A DNA stretch of 64,000 nt from Gammaproteobacteria bacterium (lineage in GTDB: Bacteria > Pseudomonadota > Gammaproteobacteria > GCA-001735895). Numbering within the stretch: position 1 is the first letter of the stretch; every line of letters starts with the position of its first letter. The stretch spans positions 35,343 to 99,342 of the forward strand of contig JAOTXY010000002.1 of the NCBI GenBank assembly GCA_029862125.1, given 5' to 3'. Positions 54,094-62,442 of this stretch are shown here, piece after piece. The translations under genes were made by a program, and so were the position numbers. The notes under the pieces are model-generated. The model saw nothing but the letters and a program-made list of their open reading frames with translations. It was not told where the DNA came from and did no database searches.

Positions 54094-55890
54094 ATGCAGA
54101 TTTGCAGAATCCTGTTAACAACATCCCTGGCACTGATCATCAGCCTCGGACTGCCCGCTGCCTGGGCATCCAACCAGCTCGCCGGTCATCCCTCGCCTTA
54201 CCTGGCGTTACATGCCGGGGATCCGGTCAACTGGCGGCCATGGCAGGCCGAGGTTTTTAAAGATGCCAGGCAGGACAACCGCCTGGTATTCGTTTCGGTT
54301 GGTTATTTTTCCTGCCACTGGTGCCACGTGATGCAACAGGAAAGTTACCAGGATGAGGGTATCGCGAAGCTTCTGAATCAAAGCTACATCGCGGTTAAGG
54401 TTGATCGCGAGCTCGACCCGGACCTGGATCGACGCTTGATCGATTTTGTCGAGAAAACGCGCGGTTCGGCCGGTTGGCCGTTGAACGTTTTTCTGACCCC
54501 CGACGGTTACCCAATTGTCGGTTTTACCTACTTGCCGAGTAATACTTTCGCCAATGTAATACAGGAACTCGATGATGCCTGGCAAAAAGACCAGGATCAG
54601 CTTGCCGACGCCGCACGTAACTTTTTTGAAACCCAGATGCAAAACCAGGAAAACCAGGCTTTCGTGGCACCACAAATTCCGTCCCAGGAGATGATTGGCG
54701 CATTTGTCTCGCAAACCATGCTGTTGGCAGACGAATTGCAGGGTGGCATCGGTAATACCAGCAAATTCCCGAACGTACCGCAGCTCGATACGCTGCTCAC
54801 AATCATCCAGCAGAACCCGGAGCTCGATAAGGATGTTGTCGACTTCGTGCAACTCACCTTGCACATGATGGCATCGAAAAACCTGCAAGATCACGTCAAC
54901 AGCGGTTTTTTTCGCTATACCACCGATCCAGACTGGTATACGCCCCACTTCGAGAAAATGCTCTACGACAACGCTCAGCTCGCAATGCTCTATTTGCGGG
55001 CACATGAATTCTGGCCCGACCAGGGCCATGCAGATACGGCTAAGCGCACACTCGATTTTGTCGAGGACAATTTAAAACATCCCGATGGTGGATATATGTC
55101 GAGCTTGTCCGCGGTGGACGTCGATAACAAGGAAGGCGGCGCCTATTTCTGGAGTCGTGAGCAACTTTCCGCAGCGCTTGAAGACCAGGAATTAGAGTAC
55201 CTGTTAAAACTATGGCCTGTCGAAACCAAAAACGGCGAGTTCCTGATTAAACCACTGACCGGTCAGGGCGCTTCCGGCGAATCTGCAAAAAATCTGACTA
55301 TCCTCGAGAAACTGCAATCTCGAGGTAGCAAAAGCATGCCAATTGATGACAAACGCCTGGCCAGCTGGAACGCGATGATGCTGGATGCGCTGATCACGGC
55401 ATCAGAAATCGATTCGCGCTATGCCGAACGCGCCCGCACCCTGTTTCGATTCATGCGCAATAATTTCTATCGCGCCGACTCGCTGATTCGATTTGCCGGC
55501 AATGCCAAGACTGCTGACGCGGTACTCGAAGACTATGCCCAGGTAGCGAAGTCTTTTCTCAATTTCGGCAAACGCTTTGACAGCGAGGAAGCCACCCGAA
55601 TTGCGACACAACTGACTGAAAGCGCCTATGCCCTGTTTCTGAAAGACGGTCGCTGGCAACAGAAAGCCGAGTCGTTAATTCCGATTGCGCCGGGAAAATG
55701 GATCATTTCGGACCAGGTATTTTTTTCGCCGATGACACTCTGGATCGAGGTGGCGCTCGAGGCTCCAGGACTGAACCCGGTGGTGCGTGCCGGCGCTAAT
55801 GAAATGCTGCAACGGGCAACGCGCGATATGCTCGACTCCCCTTACCTTTACGGTAGTTTCATCATGCTGCGCGCAAATAACCAGGGTTAG
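54094..55890 (+). CDS. DUF255 thioredoxin-domain protein (YyaL/SSP411 family), exported
   Basis: 598 residues. A signal peptide ('LALIISLGLPAAWAS') precedes the DUF255 thioredoxin-like domain ('HPSPYLALHAGDPVNW', 'FSCHWCHVMQQES') and a long alpha-toroid-like region ('DPDWYTPHFEKMLYDNAQLAMLYL'), in the usual order. Most relatives are cytoplasmic and longer (about 650-700 residues); this one seems exported and somewhat short. Role unknown; thiol chemistry or sugar-like epimerase folds have been suggested for the family. Confidence 0.85.
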   Translation: MQICRILLTTSLALIISLGLPAAWASNQLAGHPSPYLALHAGDPVNWRPWQAEVFKDARQDNRLVFVSVGYFSCHWCHVMQQESYQDEGIAKLLNQSYIAVKVDRELDPDLDRRLIDFVEKTRGSAGWPLNVFLTPDGYPIVGFTYLPSNTFANVIQELDDAWQKDQDQLADAARNFFETQMQNQENQAFVAPQIPSQEMIGAFVSQTMLLADELQGGIGNTSKFPNVPQLDTLLTIIQQNPELDKDVVDFVQLTLHMMASKNLQDHVNSGFFRYTTDPDWYTPHFEKMLYDNAQLAMLYLRAHEFWPDQGHADTAKRTLDFVEDNLKHPDGGYMSSLSAVDVDNKEGGAYFWSREQLSAALEDQELEYLLKLWPVETKNGEFLIKPLTGQGASGESAKNLTILEKLQSRGSKSMPIDDKRLASWNAMMLDALITASEIDSRYAERARTLFRFMRNNFYRADSLIRFAGNAKTADAVLEDYAQVAKSFLNFGKRFDSEEATRIATQLTESAYALFLKDGRWQQKAESLIPIAPGKWIISDQVFFSPMTLWIEVALEAPGLNPVVRAGANEMLQRATRDMLDSPYLYGSFIMLRANNQG

Positions 55891-56141
55891 AGTGTTTTGA
55901 TCTATTGCCTGGGCGTTTGATTTTGAACATCTTCATGCCGCAATGTTGAAGGCATTTTTTGGTATGCCCTGACCAACTCAATGAAATTTAGTAAATTTGT
56001 CTCAACTCAAAACTACTAATAGAAAAGGCCTTATGATAAATTTCGCTTTATTAATCCAGCACGTCGCTTTTTCCACAGTTCAATGACAAAGCTAACATTC
56101 CCAAATCACCAAACATAAAGACAACACAGGGCAAATCCGGC

Positions 56142-57524
56142 ATGAAAAAGTTTCAATTAATTCTTTGTTATGGTCTCGCACTGACGCTTTCAGGTTGCGC
56201 TAGCACGGAAAAGGCCGAACCGGTACCGATCGCTGAATTGGAAGCAGCAGTTGCAGAGGTTGCCGCATTAATGAAAGAAGCCGATATAGTTCAGGCCGAC
56301 CTGCTATCCCACGATGAATATGTGAAAGGATCGAAGTACCTTGCGAAAGCTCGACGAAGCTTGTCAGGCTTCCAACAAGCGGATTATATCCTGGAAAAAT
56401 CGGCCCTCGGCGATGCACAATTTCGACTAGCATTGAATAATGCCGAGGCCCGAACTCCCAACGCTTTTCGCATACTCGAGGCCAGGCATTCTGCACTAGA
56501 CGCCGGTTTGAAAAGCAGTAAGGATTTGGCAGATATACTGGCAGATGTTGATGAAGATTTAAGGGATGAAACAGACGATTTTGCACGAGCCCTTGAGCCG
56601 AAGGAGTTCTCGGAGTTTCAAAAGAAATACTTCGCGCTGGAAGTTGAAGCGGTCCAGTTCAGGGAGCTTGATGCCGTTAATGGAGCCATACAGAAAGCGG
56701 TCAGCCAGGATGCAGAGGACCTCGCTCCGGAATCGCTGAGGGGAGCTCTGCTGGACGTTAGTGAAGCTGAGAATTTGATTGCTCAAAGTCCTCGAAACCC
56801 CAGGGTTCACGAGGACAGCGTAACCTGGGCGACGGAAAGTTCGGTTTTGCTGACCGATGTGATGGACGTAATTCTAAACGCCCCGGGAACGCCCGAGGAT
56901 ATTGCGTTAAAAATAGTTAAACAGAATAGAGATTTAGCCATACTTTCTGAAAATGTCGGTAGTTTGTTAAAAAATCTGAAGGACACGGAAGGCACACTTA
57001 AACAACAAAACCAGGAGCTGGCATCGACCCGGTCAAACTTACAGGAAACAGAGAGTGCATTACTTTTACAAAACCAGGAGCTGGAAAAGTCTTCCATGCA
57101 GGTCAGGTTCCAGAAAGCGATGGACCAGGCGGTGCAAGAATTTCCTGATGATGAAGCCGCGGTCTATCAGCAGGGTAGTAAACTGATCTTCAGACTCAAG
57201 AAAATGAATTTCGCATCTGGGTCGGCAACCATTCCAGCGGCATCAAAATCAATGTTGAGAAAAGTCAATGACATCATAAGATTTGTCGGCGCTGAAATAG
57301 TTGCCGTGGAGGGACATACCGACTCCGTCGGTGCGGACGAATTAAATAAAAATCTTTCGACCAAGAGAGCAATCTCGGTAGCAGACTACCTGGCCTCACT
57401 TGCGGGTGGTTACAAAATTGGCTATATCGGTTTTGGCGAGTCCAGGCCCATTGCCTCCAACGAGACAAACGAAGGGCGCGCGATAAATCGCCGTGTAGAC
57501 CTGGTGGTAACCGCCAAGAAATAG
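56142..57524 (+). CDS. OmpA-domain lipoprotein
   Basis: 460 residues with signal and lipobox ('LALTLSGCAS'). A long helical region follows, including a coiled coil with a near-repeat ('LKQQNQELASTRSNLQETES', 'LLQNQELEKSS'). The C-terminal OmpA domain has peptidoglycan-binding residues ('VEGHTDSVGADELNKNLS', 'NRRVDLVV'). It should anchor the outer membrane to the wall. It faces the TolQ/R-like operon, ending 10 bases from it. Confidence 0.85.
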   Translation: MKKFQLILCYGLALTLSGCASTEKAEPVPIAELEAAVAEVAALMKEADIVQADLLSHDEYVKGSKYLAKARRSLSGFQQADYILEKSALGDAQFRLALNNAEARTPNAFRILEARHSALDAGLKSSKDLADILADVDEDLRDETDDFARALEPKEFSEFQKKYFALEVEAVQFRELDAVNGAIQKAVSQDAEDLAPESLRGALLDVSEAENLIAQSPRNPRVHEDSVTWATESSVLLTDVMDVILNAPGTPEDIALKIVKQNRDLAILSENVGSLLKNLKDTEGTLKQQNQELASTRSNLQETESALLLQNQELEKSSMQVRFQKAMDQAVQEFPDDEAAVYQQGSKLIFRLKKMNFASGSATIPAASKSMLRKVNDIIRFVGAEIVAVEGHTDSVGADELNKNLSTKRAISVADYLASLAGGYKIGYIGFGESRPIASNETNEGRAINRRVDLVVTAKK

Positions 57525-57534
57525 TTGCCGGGAT

Positions 57535-58032
57535 TCAACCATCCCCCTGGTCCGCGCTCGATTTGTTTGACTTGATATCGCGCTGTATGGATTCGAATTC
57601 GATATCGGTCTTGTTAGCTGAACCACCGGCCCGCGGCTTGCCCACAAACCGTTCTCCCTGTTGCTGTCGCCGCATCGTATCGTCAACCCTCTGGTGCAGT
57701 AACTTTTTATAAGGCAGTCGAAATGAGCGTGGTACCAGTTGATCCCCGTCGAGATCCCTGACCCAGAGGTAGATAGCGCCGGCTTCATCGCTTTTCAGAT
57801 TCGGTTCAACCACGATGCTGCTAATCAATTCAAAGTTTTGGGGTATCCCGTCTGCCGCCGGCCAGCCGAGATAATCCTGTAATGAATCGTAATGCCAGAG
57901 GTAGAATCCGAGACACAGGAATGTCAGCACCATCTTGAGTCCTGGACCAATTTCACTTCTGAAGATGGCGAGCAGTACCAGGAACAGCAAAAATACATAG
58001 GCCAGGGCCAATGCAAGTAACGAGGCGGTCAC
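57535..58032 (-). CDS. Membrane protein of TolQ/R-like operon, third gene
   Basis: 165 residues. Two N-terminal hydrophobic segments ('LLALALAYVFLLFLVLLAIF', 'MVLTFLCLGFYLW') are followed by a soluble domain of about 100 residues ('AGAIYLWVRDLDGDQLVPRSF') and a charged, disordered-looking tail. Not recognised. The 4-base overlap with the TolR-like gene argues for a shared complex. Confidence 0.75.
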   Translation of the reverse strand: MTASLLALALAYVFLLFLVLLAIFRSEIGPGLKMVLTFLCLGFYLWHYDSLQDYLGWPAADGIPQNFELISSIVVEPNLKSDEAGAIYLWVRDLDGDQLVPRSFRLPYKKLLHQRVDDTMRRQQQGERFVGKPRAGGSANKTDIEFESIQRDIKSNKSSADQGDG

Positions 58033-58670
58033 AGCGGTTGCTCCGATTCCGGCGCAAGCTGTTCGGGATCAAGCCGATACGGAGTCAGTATTTTGGATAA
58101 CCGGTTCATGGCAACGATCTCACCGTTGCCATCGAGCTCGAAGCGCAGCACCGTCTTTTCATCATCCACCTTGTTCAGGACGAGTTGATCGATATACACC
58201 AACCGCAGCACCGGGTTGACCTTTTCAATCTTGATCACCGTTTTAACTGGTTGGTTGCTAACCGACTGGTAGTAATGCAGGTTGACTATGTATTCCCCCG
58301 AAATAATGCCGCGAATCGTAACCACTTCCTGGTTGATCGGATGCACCACTTTCCTGCCGTTGATCATGACCGTGTCATTCAGATCGCCGCGGTCGTCGCG
58401 ATCCAGGTTCAGCCAACCGGCTTCTTTACGCAAGTAGGAAACCGTTTCCCGGTAAGGGTCCTGAACCCAGAGGTCGACATCGTCGGGCTGATCCTCGGGC
58501 CAGCTCACGGTGATGATGTACTCCGCCTTGTAATTAATATTGCCAAGTTTGGCGATCGGGTTCATGAACAGTATCGCAATGAAAAATAACAGGGTAAAAC
58601 CAAGCAGGGTATTGAAAAGCAGATCGGTAAACGGATCTGCCAACTGGTGATGGCGACGGGTTACTCTCAC
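58029..58670 (-). CDS. TolR/ExbD-like anchor fused to a DUF2135-like sandwich
   Basis: 213 residues. One N-terminal membrane segment begins with an Asp in the position of the TolR/ExbD proton-carrying residue ('ADPFTDLLFNTLLGF'). The periplasmic part ('DDVDLWVQDPYRET', 'KEAGWLNLDRDDRGDLND', 'SGEYIVNLHYY') resembles DUF2135/YfaP-type beta sandwiches instead of the usual ExbD domain. It overlaps both neighbours by 4 bases. The combination suggests a stator with an unusual periplasmic receptor domain. Confidence 0.72.
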   Translation of the reverse strand: MRVTRRHHQLADPFTDLLFNTLLGFTLLFFIAILFMNPIAKLGNINYKAEYIITVSWPEDQPDDVDLWVQDPYRETVSYLRKEAGWLNLDRDDRGDLNDTVMINGRKVVHPINQEVVTIRGIISGEYIVNLHYYQSVSNQPVKTVIKIEKVNPVLRLVYIDQLVLNKVDDEKTVLRFELDGNGEIVAMNRLSKILTPYRLDPEQLAPESEQPL

Positions 58671-59320
58671 CGGGTCGTGACCTGGTAGGTATGTTCACGC
58701 ACGTCATCGAGCAGGTTGTCTACACTCCAGTCGAGCAGCTGGTACTTGATGTTTAGCAGCACCCCGCAGCTCATACCGGTCAGGGTTGTAAACAATGCGA
58801 CCTTCATCCCCCCGCTCATCTGCGTCAGCAGTTTCTGCATCACGTTGATATCGATACTGTTAAGGTCTACCAGCGAACCCAGCATGAAAATAAAACCGAT
58901 CACGGTTCCGAGCAGGCCCAGCTTGAGCATCAAATCGGCAACCACGTAACCAAACCTGAATTGCCCGCGGCAGCGACCGTCAAGCACATCGATCAGCATC
59001 TCGCTGGAGTCGTCGCTTTCGCTGCTCGGCTGCCGCAGTAGCGAAAAGTAGCGCTGCACGTTACTGCGGAGTTTGCCCGTGGAGGTATCTGCGTTCAGGT
59101 CATTGCTTTCGATCGACAGGTAATATGACACCAGCATCACGTGTAAGCTGGCGACGAAGTAAATCCCCAGGATGGCCCGTGAAATGAAGCTGTAGTCCTC
59201 GGCCAGCAGAACCTGCAATAATCCCGCGTCGGTCAGCAGGTAAATAATAAAGAGCTCGATACCGAGCAGGCCGCTACAGAACAATAACAGGCCGAAAGGT
59301 TTTTCGATAATCAATTTCAT
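58667..59320 (-). CDS. MotA/TolQ/ExbB-type proton channel subunit
   Basis: 217 residues with about four membrane segments. The last two carry the family motif ('LGLLGTVIGFIFMLGSL', 'MKVALFTTLTGMSCGVLLN'). Such proteins form the pentameric ring that, with a TolR/ExbD partner, uses the proton gradient to power envelope work. First gene of a three-gene, overlapping operon. Not tolQ itself: no tolA, tolB or pal is adjacent and the partner is atypical. Confidence 0.82.
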   Translation of the reverse strand: MKLIIEKPFGLLLFCSGLLGIELFIIYLLTDAGLLQVLLAEDYSFISRAILGIYFVASLHVMLVSYYLSIESNDLNADTSTGKLRSNVQRYFSLLRQPSSESDDSSEMLIDVLDGRCRGQFRFGYVVADLMLKLGLLGTVIGFIFMLGSLVDLNSIDINVMQKLLTQMSGGMKVALFTTLTGMSCGVLLNIKYQLLDWSVDNLLDDVREHTYQVTTR

Positions 59321-59471
59321 CGCAATTGTCTCTCCCCTCTTGCATGCATATTAAACCGAGAAAAGAGCGCTGCAACCGTAAACCCTCAAAAATTCGATCA
59401 CCGCGAGGATATATACCCAATAACCCCACGGTCTATCCCAGAATAGCTATTCGTATATAAGGATTTACTAA

Positions 59472-59499
59472 TATAATGGCGCTTCAACTTTAAGGGGGA
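59472..59499 (+). promoter_or_regulatory. Consensus -10 (TATAAT) and strong ribosome site for the repeat-protein gene
   Basis: A perfect TATAAT lies at 59472-59477, and TAAGGGGGAT (59491-59500) sits 8 bases before the ATG. The -35 region is poor. The pairing suggests high expression, fitting a structural protein. Confidence 0.45.
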
Positions 59500-59506
59500 T
59501 CTAATC

Positions 59507-60127
59507 ATGATCAAGCAATATATCTTTACATTAATACTTTTTATAGGCCTGACCAGCGGCAGCGCGTTCGCAGCCGATGCACCGGCCACTAACCCGGCTC
59601 AATCAGCCGAAATGACCAACCCGTTTGCCTGGATGGGCATGATGAATGCCGGGGTTCCGAACGTTCAACACCTGAACCTGGCACGTCCTGAAGGCTACCA
59701 GGTCTTCATGAATCCGATGAACTACGGACAATTCATGAACCCGGCTACTTATGGCCAGTTCATGACACCACAGTTCTACATGCAGTTTGCCGATCCAAAT
59801 AACATGATGGCCTGGATGAATCCCGCGGCTTATAGCGCATACATGAATCCGGCTTCTTACATGCAGATGATGAATCCAATGGCATACATGCAATTCATGA
59901 ATCCCGGCACCTACATGCAGGGTATGAACCCGGCTAACTACCAGGTATTCATGGATCCCAATACATATATGTCTTGGATGAACCCGAATGCCTACATTCC
60001 GGGTGGAACTGCCAGTGCGGGTTATGCTAACCCGGCTGCAGGCTTTAACTGGTTCGATCCAAATGCGTGGACCAGCATGATGACGCCACAAGCGCAATTA
60101 CAGCCGCAGCAGCAACCACAGCAGTAA
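59507..60127 (+). CDS. Exported Met-Asn-Pro/Tyr nonapeptide-repeat protein; candidate sulfur-globule protein
   Basis: 206 residues. A clean Sec signal ends at 'SAFA' (residue 22). Residues 67-165 consist of exactly eleven 9-residue units, consensus x-M-N-P-x-x-Y-x-x ('FMNPATYGQ', 'YMNPASYMQ', 'FMDPNTYMS'), without insertions. The tail is Asn/Pro/Trp then Gln/Pro-rich. No cysteine or enzyme motif exists. Described sulfur-globule proteins are small, exported and compositionally repetitive (Gly/Tyr- or Asn/Pro-rich), so in a dsr organism this is a natural, unproven candidate. A Met-rich metal binder or a surface protein are alternatives. Confidence 0.8.
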   Translation: MIKQYIFTLILFIGLTSGSAFAADAPATNPAQSAEMTNPFAWMGMMNAGVPNVQHLNLARPEGYQVFMNPMNYGQFMNPATYGQFMTPQFYMQFADPNNMMAWMNPAAYSAYMNPASYMQMMNPMAYMQFMNPGTYMQGMNPANYQVFMDPNTYMSWMNPNAYIPGGTASAGYANPAAGFNWFDPNAWTSMMTPQAQLQPQQQPQQ

Positions 60128-60156
60128 TGAAGTAATTGAAATGTGAATGCAAAAAA

Positions 60157-60210
60157 GGGAAGCTCGGCGCCTGAATTAAAAGCTTAATTAAGGACGGCAA
60201 AAAGCTTCCC
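60157..60210 (+). terminator. Inverted repeat after the repeat-protein gene
   Basis: GGGAAGCT (60157-60164) and AGCTTCCC (60203-60210) are exact complements, preceded by AAAAAA and enclosing an AT-rich symmetrical stretch around AAGCTT. The loop is long (38 bases), so termination is uncertain. Confidence 0.4.
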
Positions 60211-60234
60211 GCATTCGCACTTCTCCTCTAGCTG

Positions 60235-60327
60235 GTGCCGGCACTGTGGCAGGCACCCACTCCGCGGGATCAGCAACCAGGCTACTACGGGTACCAACAA
60301 TTACCCGGCAACATCGGTACTGGTTAA
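60235..60327 (+). pseudogene. Possible Gly/Tyr/Gln-rich gene remnant
   Basis: A 30-codon open frame from GTG ends at TAA and reads 'DQQPGYYGYQQLPGN' in its middle. It lies directly after the Met-Asn-Pro repeat gene. Its Gly/Tyr/Gln composition recalls low-complexity globule proteins, so it may be the tail of a lost paralogue. It may equally be chance; the rest of the 369-base gap holds a hairpin and an FNR box. Confidence 0.2.
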
Positions 60328-60397
60328 AATCAAGAGCAACGTTGGCCTACCTGAAGGTTACCGCTAAAATCATGTATCGATGACAATTAGTGGTAAA

Positions 60398-60411
60398 TTG
60401 ATATGAATCAA
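60398..60411. promoter_or_regulatory. Perfect FNR/ANR-type box upstream of uspA-like gene
   Basis: TTGATATGAATCAA matches TTGAT-N4-ATCAA at all fixed positions. It is centred 92 bases before the ATG of the stress-protein gene, with TAGTAT (60440-60445) as a possible -10. Anaerobic, ANR-dependent usp genes are known in Pseudomonas. Confidence 0.65.
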
Positions 60412-60496
60412 TGTATAGACTGCCGGTAGGCATCACAGTTAGTATTCAGTTTTTACCGCAGATTTCGCTAACCGTTGCAGATGAGGCATAGCTAAC

Positions 60497-60907
60497 ATGT
60501 ACAATACAATTCTAGTACCCATCGATATGGGCCACGTGGTTGAAGGCAAGTCAATCATCGATCTAGCCGCACAACACTCTGCCGAGGGCGCGAAGATAAT
60601 CTTGCTCAATGTTGTGGAGGAAATCCCAACCTGGGCAGCCGCCCAGTTACCCGCCAATATAATCAAGGATTCGTTTGAAGCCGTTCGGACCGAGATGAAG
60701 GCTATCGCCAACGCAAGCGGCATGAAAATGGACGTGGAAGTCCGAGCCGGTCATTCTTACAACACTATTCTTGATGTAGCCAAGGAAAAAAATGTCGATC
60801 TGATCATCATTGCATCGCATAGCCCCGGTTTGCAGGATTATTTTCTGGGTTCAACCGCGGCCAAGGTCGTACGCCACGCTAACTGCTCCGTCCTGGTAGC
60901 TCGCTAA
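60497..60907 (+). CDS. Universal stress protein, UspA family
   Basis: 136 residues with the UspA fold: N-terminal strand ('ILVPIDMGH') and ATP-loop region near the end ('IIIASHSPGLQDYFLGSTAAKVVRHANCSVLV', G-2X-G-9X-G-type). Cytoplasmic. UspA proteins accumulate under growth arrest or oxygen limitation; the perfect FNR box upstream fits this. It stands alone. Confidence 0.9.
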   Translation: MYNTILVPIDMGHVVEGKSIIDLAAQHSAEGAKIILLNVVEEIPTWAAAQLPANIIKDSFEAVRTEMKAIANASGMKMDVEVRAGHSYNTILDVAKEKNVDLIIIASHSPGLQDYFLGSTAAKVVRHANCSVLVAR

Positions 60908-61067
60908 ACGCAGAATTCAACACCATCCCGGCGTTCCTTGAACAAGCCTTCGGCGCCTTTCTATTCCAACGACGCCTCCCGCCGGGGCCCAATGCTGATC
61001 CCGATTACGGTCGGCAAATCAGTAATAAATTTTCTGCAGACCACACATTTTGAACGGGTAACCAAAC

Positions 61068-62375
61068 ATGGCTGACAATAATTACGACGTCGTTATCATT
61101 GGCGCGGGTATCATCGGTGCGGCCATAGGTTATGAATTGAACAAAAAAGGACGTCGCACATTGAATGTCGAGATGCTTCCAGCGGCCGGGTACGGGTCGA
61201 CGTCGAATTCCTGCGCCATTATCCGGCTCTACTACTCGACTCTCGACGGCTGTGCGATGGCCTATGACGGCTACCACTACTGGAAGGAGTGGGCGCAATA
61301 CCTGCAGGCACCTGAAGACGAGCCTTTAGCAAGTTTCATCGACTGCGGCACACTGATCATGAAGACCGAGCAAAACGAAGGATTACGAAAACAACTCGTG
61401 CACCTGGATGCGCTCGGTATCACTTACGAGCACTGGTCCAACCAACAAATCCTTGAGCGCTTCCCTTTTTATGATCTTTCCAATTTTGCACCCGCCAAAC
61501 CACTCGATGACCCCGATTTTGGTGAGCCCACCAGCGGTGAGGTAAACGGCGCCATAATGTTTCCAAATGGTGGCTATATTACGGATCCGCAATTCGCTAC
61601 CCGCAATATCCAGCTGGCTTCCGAGCGGGTGGGCGGTTCATTTCTATTTAACAGCCGGGTGAACGAGATCCCGACAAACGATGGAAAAGTACAGGGAGTG
61701 GTGCTCGACGACGGCACACGTATCGATGCACCGGTGGTCGTCAACGTTGCCGGCCCTCATTCCTCGCAAATTAACGCGCTTGCGGGAACTGATAAAGACA
61801 TGAATATTTCGACCCGGGCGCTGCGACAGGAAGTTGTACACCTACCCGCACCCGAGGGTGTGGATTACTTGTCCACCGGCTGCGTGACATCGGATAGCGA
61901 CTCGGCCGTTTACACACGTCCTGAAGTCGGCAACAACATTCTTATCGGCAGTGAAGATCCACCCTGCGACCAGCACGTCTATGTCGATCCGGATGATTAC
62001 GATAAAGATTTCTCTGACCAGTGGACCCTGCAGGCGCAGCGCCTGGCTCAACGTTTTCCAAGCCTGGGTATCCCGAACAAAATGAAAGGATGTGTCGACC
62101 TTTACGATGTCACCGAAGACTGGATTCCAATTTATGATCGCTCGTGCATCGATGGCTTTTACCTGGCTTGCGGTACCAGCGGAAACCAGTTCAAAAATGC
62201 ACCCGTCGCGGGAAAGGCGATGGCGGAATTAATAGAATACTGTGAAGCCGGCCATGACCACGATCGTAAACCGATGCAGTACGACCTCGAGTATGTCAAT
62301 CGCAAGATCAGTCTCGGAACCTTTTCGCGACTGCGTGAAATAAACCAGGACAGCAGCTTCTCGGTACTGGGGTAG
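61068..62375 (+). CDS. FAD-dependent oxidoreductase, DAO family
   Basis: 435 residues. An N-terminal FAD Rossmann motif ('VVIIGAGIIGAAIGYEL') and the C-terminal DAO-type region ('GFYLACGTSGNQFKNAPVAGKAMAELI') mark a relative of glycine, sarcosine or other amine oxidases. It probably oxidises a secondary amine or amino acid in the cytoplasm. With the polyamine-type importer elsewhere in the window, it suggests use of organic nitrogen compounds. Substrate not predictable from reading. Confidence 0.87.
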   Translation: MADNNYDVVIIGAGIIGAAIGYELNKKGRRTLNVEMLPAAGYGSTSNSCAIIRLYYSTLDGCAMAYDGYHYWKEWAQYLQAPEDEPLASFIDCGTLIMKTEQNEGLRKQLVHLDALGITYEHWSNQQILERFPFYDLSNFAPAKPLDDPDFGEPTSGEVNGAIMFPNGGYITDPQFATRNIQLASERVGGSFLFNSRVNEIPTNDGKVQGVVLDDGTRIDAPVVVNVAGPHSSQINALAGTDKDMNISTRALRQEVVHLPAPEGVDYLSTGCVTSDSDSAVYTRPEVGNNILIGSEDPPCDQHVYVDPDDYDKDFSDQWTLQAQRLAQRFPSLGIPNKMKGCVDLYDVTEDWIPIYDRSCIDGFYLACGTSGNQFKNAPVAGKAMAELIEYCEAGHDHDRKPMQYDLEYVNRKISLGTFSRLREINQDSSFSVLG

Positions 62376-62442
62376 TCACAATGTCGAAACACTATTTCAC
62401 CCGGTAAGAGTTCGAAACTCGGAGTATCCGGGACGAGAACCG

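Noticed and set aside
59705-60001. CRISPR array or DNA tandem repeat as explanation for the 27-base period
   Set aside because: There are no spacers; units are adjacent, vary at synonymous positions and keep one reading frame with a signal peptide.
59603-60097. Minus-strand ORF with regular His/Ile repeats opposite the nonapeptide-repeat gene
   Set aside because: Its periodicity is only the reflection of the 27-base repeat on the other strand; it lacks a signal peptide and ribosome site.
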